A stretch of 19,117 bases of DNA from Candidatus Thorarchaeota archaeon (GTDB lineage Archaea; Asgardarchaeota; Thorarchaeia; Thorarchaeales; Thorarchaeaceae), in contig JABCSP010000013.1 of the NCBI GenBank assembly GCA_018238825.1, positions 1 to 19,117 on the forward strand, written 5' to 3'. Position numbers and translations under genes: made by a program. The notes below the pieces were generated by a model, which saw only the letters and a program-made list of their open reading frames with translations, ran no database searches and was not told the DNA's origin. Numbering within the stretch: position 1 is the first letter of the stretch; each line of letters opens with the position of its first letter. Of this stretch, positions 14,550-19,117 are shown piece after piece.

Positions 14550-15560
14550 ATGCTCCCGGGAAAAGTACCCCCAGAAATTCTTCAGAGCATTGTATTCTCT
14601 AAGCTTGGTCGGATGGACTCTGATGTTCTTCTAGGACCAAGTCTGGGAGAAGATGCGGCAGTGATAAAAATCGGTGACCAAGTTGTAGTGGCAGCAACAG
14701 ACCCTATCACAGGATCTGTAGAAGATGTAGGTTGGCTAGCAGTTCATGTCAATGCAAATGATATTGCTACTTTTGGGGTTTCTCCCCGTTGGTTTCTTGC
14801 TTCTATAATGCTTCCAGTGGGTTTCACACCAGATGAGCTTGGTAAGATAATGCATCAAATTGATGAAGCTGCGAAGATGTTAGATATCTCAGTTGCTGGT
14901 GGTCATTCAGAAATAACTGAAAAAATTACGCAACCTATTGTTGTTGGTTTCATGATGGGGGTGGCTCCAACAGGAGAGTATGTTACATCTAGTGGTGCTA
15001 AACCTGGAGATAGTCTGATAGTTACCAAATCTATTGGCATCGAGGGAACATCGATTCTAGCAACTGAAGGGAGTTCATACCTGACAGAAGAATTGGGTCC
15101 AGATGTTGTTCGAGAAGCTCAGCAATCACGGAACTCAATCAGTGTTGTGAAGGATGGCGTGACTGCTTTTCAGACAGGTTTTGTACATGCAATGCATGAT
15201 CCCACCGAAGGTGGTCTATCTGGCGGAATCCACGAGCTTTGTGATGCAAGTGGAGTTGGGTTTGAGATAGATAATGATTTGATTCCAATAACAAAAACAA
15301 CCAAGCTGATTTGTGATAGCCTTCAAATTAATCCATTAGAACTAATTAGTAGTGGAAGTATGTTGATTAGTTGTGATGGAGAAAAAGCAGCTCATGTGAT
15401 TGACCAACTTGAATCTGCAGGAGTTGGAGCTACAATAGTTGGTTCTGTAGTTTCAGATTCCTCTCATCGGAAAATTGTCATTAATGGATTACTTCAGGAT
15501 CTTCAAAGACCAGCAACTGATGCGCTTTGGTCAGCCCTGAAAAAAGTTAATCCTTCATGA
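14550..15560 (+). CDS. PurM/HypE-like ATP-binding protein (archaeal HypE2-type)
   Basis: A 336-aa AIR-synthase-related protein of the PurM/SelD/ThiL/HypE superfamily, which phosphorylates or activates substrates using ATP. Motifs are GEDAAV (33-38), TDPITGS (50-56), the Mg-ATP region NANDIATFG (68-76), AGGHSE, and HDPTEGGL in the C-terminal half. It has two PurM domains of normal length. It ends in ALKKVNPS and has no C-terminal cysteine tail, so it cannot carry out HypE-type thiocarbamate dehydration by the known mechanism. I therefore do not call it hypE; it fits the archaeal HypE2 group of unknown substrate. Its 3' end overlaps that of surE by 14 bp. Confidence 0.8.
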   Translation: MLPGKVPPEILQSIVFSKLGRMDSDVLLGPSLGEDAAVIKIGDQVVVAATDPITGSVEDVGWLAVHVNANDIATFGVSPRWFLASIMLPVGFTPDELGKIMHQIDEAAKMLDISVAGGHSEITEKITQPIVVGFMMGVAPTGEYVTSSGAKPGDSLIVTKSIGIEGTSILATEGSSYLTEELGPDVVREAQQSRNSISVVKDGVTAFQTGFVHAMHDPTEGGLSGGIHELCDASGVGFEIDNDLIPITKTTKLICDSLQINPLELISSGSMLISCDGEKAAHVIDQLESAGVGATIVGSVVSDSSHRKIVINGLLQDLQRPATDALWSALKKVNPS

Positions 15561-16326
15561 ATTGTTCCAAACGTTCAATATCTGCATCTTTTATCCATTC
15601 TAGAATTACAGGGGATAGTGCGATATTCCTATTGACAAACACCTCATAGGCATCTGTTCCAACAAGTGGTTCTCTTTCAATACCCAGATACCAATAGTAC
15701 GGTCTCCCATTGGGGTCTACTCTTCGCTCTATTTCGTTATGCATCCGAATTTTAGTTGGCTTTGTGATTACTAGCTTACTAGTTTCGGATATATCGGATG
15801 GAAAGTTCAGATTGAGGAGGTCTATCTTTTCTGGCATTCCTTTTTCTAGTACACGCATAACTAGATCCTTCGTTATCTCACAAATTTTTTCACACTCATT
15901 TGTGGCTCCCGTTGAATCGAACCATTCCTCAGGAGTTGCCTGACGAGAAACTGCAATGGAAGGTATACCCCGTAGTGCGGCCTCAAAGGCTGCACCTACA
16001 GTTCCACTGGTTAGCATACTTTGGTAACCAATATTCGCACCAGTATTAGGTCCAGAAATGAATAGATCAATGTCACTATTGAAAGACTCACCTAGAATGA
16101 CAGAGTCTGCAGGAAAGCCATCGTGGGTAACAAAACTATATCCATACTTGTCATGTTGCTCAGTGACTCTGATTGGTCTCTTCAGTGTTAATGCCTTTCC
16201 AGTCGCGCTTCTCTGGCCATCTGGAACAACTACGAAAAGTTCTACTTCTTCTTTCAATCTATCTGCTAGTTTTAGAAGACCATCACTTCGCGGACCATCG
16301 TCATTTGTAAGACAAACTCTGTACAT
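15547..16326 (-). CDS. surE: 5'/3'-nucleotidase SurE
   Basis: A metal-dependent phosphatase that removes phosphate from nucleoside monophosphates, in salvage or stress housekeeping. LTNDDGP at residues 6-12 carries the metal-binding Asp9-Asp10. The conserved Ser is in the GQRSATG loop, and the third metal residue is Asn in ISGPNTGANIG. TSGTVGAAFEAALRG completes the family core. At 259 aa it has normal length. A TTG five codons upstream (16341) would extend it, but GGAG lies about 9 nt before the ATG at 16326 and homologues start close to the LTNDDG strand, so 16326 is preferred. It follows the histone-fold gene on the same strand after a terminator-like hairpin, so it may have its own promoter. 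Confidence 0.92.
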   Translation of the reverse strand: MYRVCLTNDDGPRSDGLLKLADRLKEEVELFVVVPDGQRSATGKALTLKRPIRVTEQHDKYGYSFVTHDGFPADSVILGESFNSDIDLFISGPNTGANIGYQSMLTSGTVGAAFEAALRGIPSIAVSRQATPEEWFDSTGATNECEKICEITKDLVMRVLEKGMPEKIDLLNLNFPSDISETSKLVITKPTKIRMHNEIERRVDPNGRPYYWYLGIEREPLVGTDAYEVFVNRNIALSPVILEWIKDADIERLEQFMKD

Positions 16327-16403
16327 CAAGAATGACTCCAATTATCAGTAACACTCACATCGAGTCGTACTGCTGATAAGATTGGTGATATGAAAAATAA
16401 GAT

Positions 16404-16428
16404 AGTGGAAGCTATTACCGCTTCCACT
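16404..16428 (-). terminator. Hairpin after the histone-fold gene
   Basis: AGTGGAAGC (16404-16412) and GCTTCCACT (16420-16428) form a perfect 9-bp stem with a 7-nt loop. On the minus strand it begins about 25 nt after the histone-fold stop and is followed by a T-rich stretch (TTATTTTTC), so it resembles an intrinsic terminator or a 3' stabilising hairpin. Confidence 0.6.
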
Positions 16429-16452
16429 CCCGGTATCTTTAGACTAATGGAT

Positions 16453-16623
16453 TTACAAATCGTAAGGCTTGAGAGTCTTACGCTTGTTATCCTTGGTCCT
16501 TTTAGCGGCATCATTCAGTAGTCTTTCGATTTCCTTATCGAGAGCTCCATAGAAATCTCCACTTACTTGGACACTATTCTTTTTAGCATAGTCTTGAACT
16601 GCTTTCTTAACGACATACGGCAT
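16453..16623 (-). CDS. Short archaeal histone-fold protein
   Basis: A 56-aa protein with one histone fold: helix alpha1 (VVKKAVQDYAKKN), the strand-turn VQVSGDF, a long helix alpha2 (YGALDKEIERLLNDAAKRTKDN), then the DNA-contacting loop RKTLKPYDL, where the chain ends. The RKT-x-x-x-x-D element is the histone R-T-D signature. The third helix is nearly absent, unlike HMf-type histones. This matches the short face-to-face histone group rather than classic nucleosome-wrapping histones. A GTG at 16635 is in frame, but AGGAGGA directly abuts it, while it lies about 11-12 nt before the ATG at 16623. A TATA box at 16671-16678 predicts a short leader. A basic DNA-binding or DNA-bridging role is inferred from the family. 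Confidence 0.8.
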   Translation of the reverse strand: MPYVVKKAVQDYAKKNSVQVSGDFYGALDKEIERLLNDAAKRTKDNKRKTLKPYDL

Positions 16624-16635
16624 TGTTAAATTCAC

Positions 16636-16642
16636 TCCTCCT
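16636..16642 (-). promoter_or_regulatory. Strong Shine-Dalgarno of the histone-fold gene
   Basis: AGGAGGA on the minus strand is too close to the in-frame GTG at 16635 but well placed for the ATG at 16623. Confidence 0.7.
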
Positions 16643-16670
16643 AAGAGTGCTTGAAAGTGCGCTCTAATGA

Positions 16671-16678
16671 CTTATAAG
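16671..16678 (-). promoter_or_regulatory. TATA box of the histone-fold gene
   Basis: CTTATAAG, preceded by purine-rich GTAAAGG as a possible BRE. It predicts a transcript start near 16649 and a leader of about 26 nt carrying the strong ribosome site, as expected for an abundant protein. Confidence 0.6.
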
Positions 16679-16784
16679 CCTTTACAGAGAGGCCTGTTAT
16701 ATCGCGCGCTTTGACCATTTTGAAGCATTCTATAAAAAATGGACCGAAACGGCTTAAGAGTTCATTATAATAGTATCAGAGAGT

Positions 16785-17858
16785 CTAACAAATTGCATCT
16801 ACTATCTTTATTGATGCATTTCCATCGCCATAAGGACATTTTCTGCTTTTTTCAAGTCCTTTATCCATCGCGGATGAAATCATCTTCGGAAAACTCTCTG
16901 GATCTACTCCAACTACTATTGCATGACCTGAGTCTACGGCTTCAGGTCGTTCAGTGGAAGTTCTTAGAACAAACACACTCTTGTTAATGGAGGGAGCTGT
17001 GGCTTCTTCCTGAATACCTCCTGAATCAGTAAGAATGAAACTACATTTCTTCATCAGTGAGATAAAATCGAGGTATCCAGGTGGTTCTACAATGTGGATT
17101 CGAGTATTTTCTTGAATCTCAGACATCAGTCCGAATTCATTTAATCTTGCAATAGTTCTTGGATGAGCGGCGAATATGATATCGGATTCCAATGAATGAA
17201 TTCCTGAAAGAAGTCCAGCTAATATTTGCTTATCATCAACATTTTCAGCTCTATGCATTGTAAGAAGAATGAATTTGTCCAGACCTATTTGATCTGCCAC
17301 GGTTTTTCGATTCTGGACCAGAGGAAGTCGACTTTCCAAGGCATCAATTACAGTATTGCCTGTGATGAAGATTTTCCCCCAGACTTGTTCGTTCTTCAGT
17401 ATATCAGCTGACTTCTGAGTTGGAGCAAAAAGGTAGCTCGATACATGGTCTGTCAATCTTCGATTGTGTTCCTCTGGCATGCGAATGTCATAGCTTCTGA
17501 GTCCTGCTTCAACATGCCCCACTGGAATACCAAGCTTGGCTGCGGCAAGTGCGGCTGATAGGACTGCATTTGTATCCCCTTGAACAAGTACAACATCTGG
17601 TTTCTCTTTGATTAATGCCTTCTCAATACCAACTAGAGCTTTCGCTGTTTGTTCAGAGTGCGTTCCCGAACCTATATTCAAATTCATATCGGGTTCTCTG
17701 AGGTTCATATCGTCAAAGAATTGACTGCTGAGACTTTCTGAATAATGCTGACCTGTATGAAGTAAGAATAGCTCGATGTTTCTCCTTTCACATTCATGAA
17801 TAATAGGGACCATCTTTATGATTTCAGGTCTAGTCCCGATGACAAAAAAGGGCTTCAA
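16785..17858 (-). CDS. wecB: UDP-N-acetylglucosamine 2-epimerase (non-hydrolysing)
   Basis: Makes UDP-N-acetylmannosamine from UDP-GlcNAc, a precursor for surface polysaccharide or N-glycan sugars in archaea. A GT-B fold of 357 aa: the first strand and P-loop-like FVIGTRPEIIKM at residues 4-15, TGQHYSESL, GDTNAVLSAALAAAK, the HVEAGLRS loop, MPEEHNRRLTDH, TMHRAENVD, and the UDP-binding ILTDSGGIQEEA. All these are conserved in bacterial and archaeal WecB/MnaA. The start is probably the TTG at 17858, giving the family's usual beginning MKPFFVIGTRPE; another in-frame TTG lies three codons earlier. It is followed after 161 bp by the histone-fold gene, which has its own promoter. No wecC or other glycan gene is visible beside it. 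Confidence 0.92.
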   Translation of the reverse strand: MKPFFVIGTRPEIIKMVPIIHECERRNIELFLLHTGQHYSESLSSQFFDDMNLREPDMNLNIGSGTHSEQTAKALVGIEKALIKEKPDVVLVQGDTNAVLSAALAAAKLGIPVGHVEAGLRSYDIRMPEEHNRRLTDHVSSYLFAPTQKSADILKNEQVWGKIFITGNTVIDALESRLPLVQNRKTVADQIGLDKFILLTMHRAENVDDKQILAGLLSGIHSLESDIIFAAHPRTIARLNEFGLMSEIQENTRIHIVEPPGYLDFISLMKKCSFILTDSGGIQEEATAPSINKSVFVLRTSTERPEAVDSGHAIVVGVDPESFPKMISSAMDKGLEKSRKCPYGDGNASIKIVDAIC

Positions 17859-17913
17859 TCAAATCACTCAATCCATGATGAATCCTTGAAACACATAAAG
17901 ATGATGGGTGGAG

Positions 17914-17925
17914 ATATAATATACA
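17914..17925 (+). promoter_or_regulatory. TATA-like site before the HhH membrane protein gene
   Basis: ATATAATATAC in an AT-rich stretch of the divergent intergenic region. It would give a leader of about 70 nt for the gene at 18015; its use is unproven. Confidence 0.3.
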
Positions 17926-18014
17926 ATTTTGATTCGATAACAGAATCCTCAAAACACCTAAAAGTATCATCAGCTAGAATTGCTTGGGCCAGTGGTCCGA
18001 GGTGAGATTGAACA

Positions 18015-18797
18015 GTGAGATATGCACATGGAGTTCTCATTGGTGCTGTATTTCCAGGAGTAATCTTCTTGGTTGCAGCTGCTATCAATGTAGTAGGAAT
18101 CGGAGCCGATGCAGCTATTCTTGACTCGCTCAAGGAAATCTATACGATTTGGTTCGTTGCAAGTATTGCACTAGCTATCCTTCCTTTAGTTATCATCTTC
18201 ATTGTGCGGAGGGATATGTTTAGAGAGTTTCTGATTTTCGAAACAGGTGGATTTGGTTTGTTCTCACCGATTTGGTTATTCATTGCAACAGATATTACTG
18301 GGGATCCATGGTATAGTATTCTCTTCAATGGAATCACAGATGGGTTAATTGGACCGGGTCCTGGAGGTACAATCATTGGTATCGATATTAGCAATCTCTT
18401 CTTGATACCCTTCCTGCTATTTTCATTTGTAGTAGGTGTGATATTCCTTCGTCCATCTTTTATTGTGAAGTATGGCCATATGGGCGAGATACCCGAGCTT
18501 GCCGAGTTGAAAGAAACCACAGGAACAAAAGAAGAAGCTTCAACTGAATCAGAGATGCCCGAAGTGGTTGCACCACCAACAACCGCTGATTCTGTCGGTA
18601 TCCTTAGAGATGTTCTCATAGAAAACGGCACTACTGATCCTATGATCAATCTTATCCTCAATTCTGGGATTGGTACAACTACAGATTTAGCTGCTACTAG
18701 CGCAGATCAACTCGTAACTCTAACTGGAATGGATAAACGGCAGGCCGAAGAACTTCTTATGGCAGTACAGAAGAAAGTCTGGTTCAGTGGTATCTGA
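18015..18797 (+). CDS. Four-TM membrane protein with a C-terminal helix-hairpin-helix-like domain
   Basis: Family not recognised. The first part has about four membrane helices at roughly residues 7-28, 43-66, 78-94 and 123-146, with a Gly/Pro-rich loop before the last. A linker rich in Glu, Thr and Pro (about 164-195) leads to a C-terminal soluble domain. There LNSGIGTTTDLAATSADQL, then TLTGMDKRQAEELLMAV, repeats the helix-Gly-helix pattern of HhH/SAM-like folds. Such domains bind DNA or RNA non-specifically or act as protein contacts; in a membrane protein this could tether nucleic acid to the membrane (inference). The start is a GTG with GGTGAGAT 6 nt upstream. It is divergent from wecB and convergent with the next gene. 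Confidence 0.65.
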   Translation: MRYAHGVLIGAVFPGVIFLVAAAINVVGIGADAAILDSLKEIYTIWFVASIALAILPLVIIFIVRRDMFREFLIFETGGFGLFSPIWLFIATDITGDPWYSILFNGITDGLIGPGPGGTIIGIDISNLFLIPFLLFSFVVGVIFLRPSFIVKYGHMGEIPELAELKETTGTKEEASTESEMPEVVAPPTTADSVGILRDVLIENGTTDPMINLILNSGIGTTTDLAATSADQLVTLTGMDKRQAEELLMAVQKKVWFSGI

Positions 18798-18815
18798 GTC
18801 AGCCCTATTCTGATT

Positions 18816-19117
18816 TCATATTGATGTAAGCGCATCAAGAGAAATTGTTACCAAGTCATCCAGAGGAGGTTTTCCAACTATCTTTGCCTCTTGATCTACA
18901 TTCTCTCCAATGACTACACAAGCTGCTCCTACTTTGACACCCCTTAGGTGACCAATCACAAATAGAGCAGCTGCTTCCATTTCTGTGGCCAATACGTTTG
19001 CATCTTTCATAGCAGCCCATTTCTTCCGCATGCTATCAGGGTCTGCAACATAATCTGGATGTTCACTATAGAACGCATCTTTACTATGACCAATCCCAAC
19101 ATGGTATGGGGCTCCTC
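18816..19117 (-). CDS. Nucleoside phosphorylase, uridine-phosphorylase-like (partial, N-terminus outside window)
   Basis: The C-terminal 100 residues of a gene that runs off the right end. The frame is open through the edge and reads GAPYHVGIGHSKDAFY, then YVADPDSM, then NVLATEMEAAALFVIGHLRG and GAACVVIGENV. ATEMEAAALF is the ribose-binding Glu-Met-Glu signature of the uridine phosphorylase/PNP-I family, which cleaves nucleosides with phosphate in salvage. An internal Met gives an apparent 71-aa frame from 19031, but homology clearly continues upstream of it. It is convergent with the HhH membrane protein gene, 18 bp apart. Confidence 0.85.
   Translation of the reverse strand, partial: GAPYHVGIGHSKDAFYSEHPDYVADPDSMRKKWAAMKDANVLATEMEAAALFVIGHLRGVKVGAACVVIGENVDQEAKIVGKPPLDDLVTISLDALTSI

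Noticed and set aside
14440..14634. A 64-codon frame starting at an ATG after a TATA-like CATATAGC
   Set aside because: It overlaps the PurM-like gene, whose start at 14550 has a strong ribosome site, and its sequence shows no protein-like pattern.
1..19117. CRISPR array, insertion sequence, integrase or prophage
   Set aside because: No regularly spaced repeats, no transposase or integrase motifs and no long terminal inverted repeats were seen anywhere in the window.

Overview
This window looks like a chromosomal segment of an archaeon, most probably an Asgard archaeon (Thorarchaeia-like). The evidence is a Snf7/CHMP4-type ESCRT-III protein, a short archaeal histone-fold protein, a bifunctional phosphoglucose/phosphomannose isomerase, an archaeal-type FBPase/IMPase, TATA boxes about 25-30 bp before likely transcription starts, and a mix of leaderless and Shine-Dalgarno-led genes. 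The DNA is AT-rich by eye (not computed). The lineage is inference; there is no rRNA or tRNA here to prove it.

Layout, left to right. 29-546: a membrane-anchored or secreted protein broken by an apparent one-base frameshift. 558-1571 (-): phosphoglucose/phosphomannose isomerase. 1709-3583 (+): a likely operon of an ATC-hydrolase-like cysteine-rich protein, an alpha/beta hydrolase and a HAD phosphatase. 3810-4328 (+): a leaderless unknown gene. 4329-4813: a gene-free stretch with two GC-rich stem-loop elements. 4814-6346 (-): a multi-TM histidine-kinase-like protein with an eroded ATP-binding domain. 6347-6626: a gene-free stretch with a third stem-loop element, then a small membrane protein with a very acidic tail (6627-7148). 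7194-8902 (-): FBPase/IMPase followed by the Fe-S carrier ATPase Mrp. 9054-10406 (+): ESCRT-III, then a SerB-like HAD phosphatase. 10425-11606 (-): threonine synthase. 11718-14368 (+): an AAA+ chelatase-type ATPase and a membrane-anchored VWA protein, joined across an A11 run. 14550-15560 (+): a PurM/HypE-like ATP-binding protein. 15547-17858 (-): UDP-GlcNAc 2-epimerase, histone-fold protein and SurE nucleotidase. 18015-18797 (+): a four-TM protein with a helix-hairpin-helix tail. 18816 to the end (-): the C-terminal part of a uridine-phosphorylase-like enzyme.

Most genes are conserved housekeeping or central metabolism: sugar phosphates, threonine, nucleotide salvage, UDP-sugars and Fe-S assembly. 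Short operons on alternating strands are separated by compact intergenic gaps.

The strongest candidate for something undescribed is a set of three similar non-coding elements around the histidine-kinase-like gene (about 4743-4823 +, 6506-6587 +, and 4382-4504 -). Each has a TATA box whose centre lies 30-31 bp before a G-rich stem arm. Each then has a pyrimidine-rich loop, the complementary arm, a CT tract and a T run. They look like a family of small RNAs or structured leaders, and two have CCTCC-rich, anti-Shine-Dalgarno-like loops. The second most interesting feature is the A11 junction between the AAA+ and VWA genes. A -1 shift there, or one extra A, would join them into a single membrane-anchored AAA+/VWA protein.
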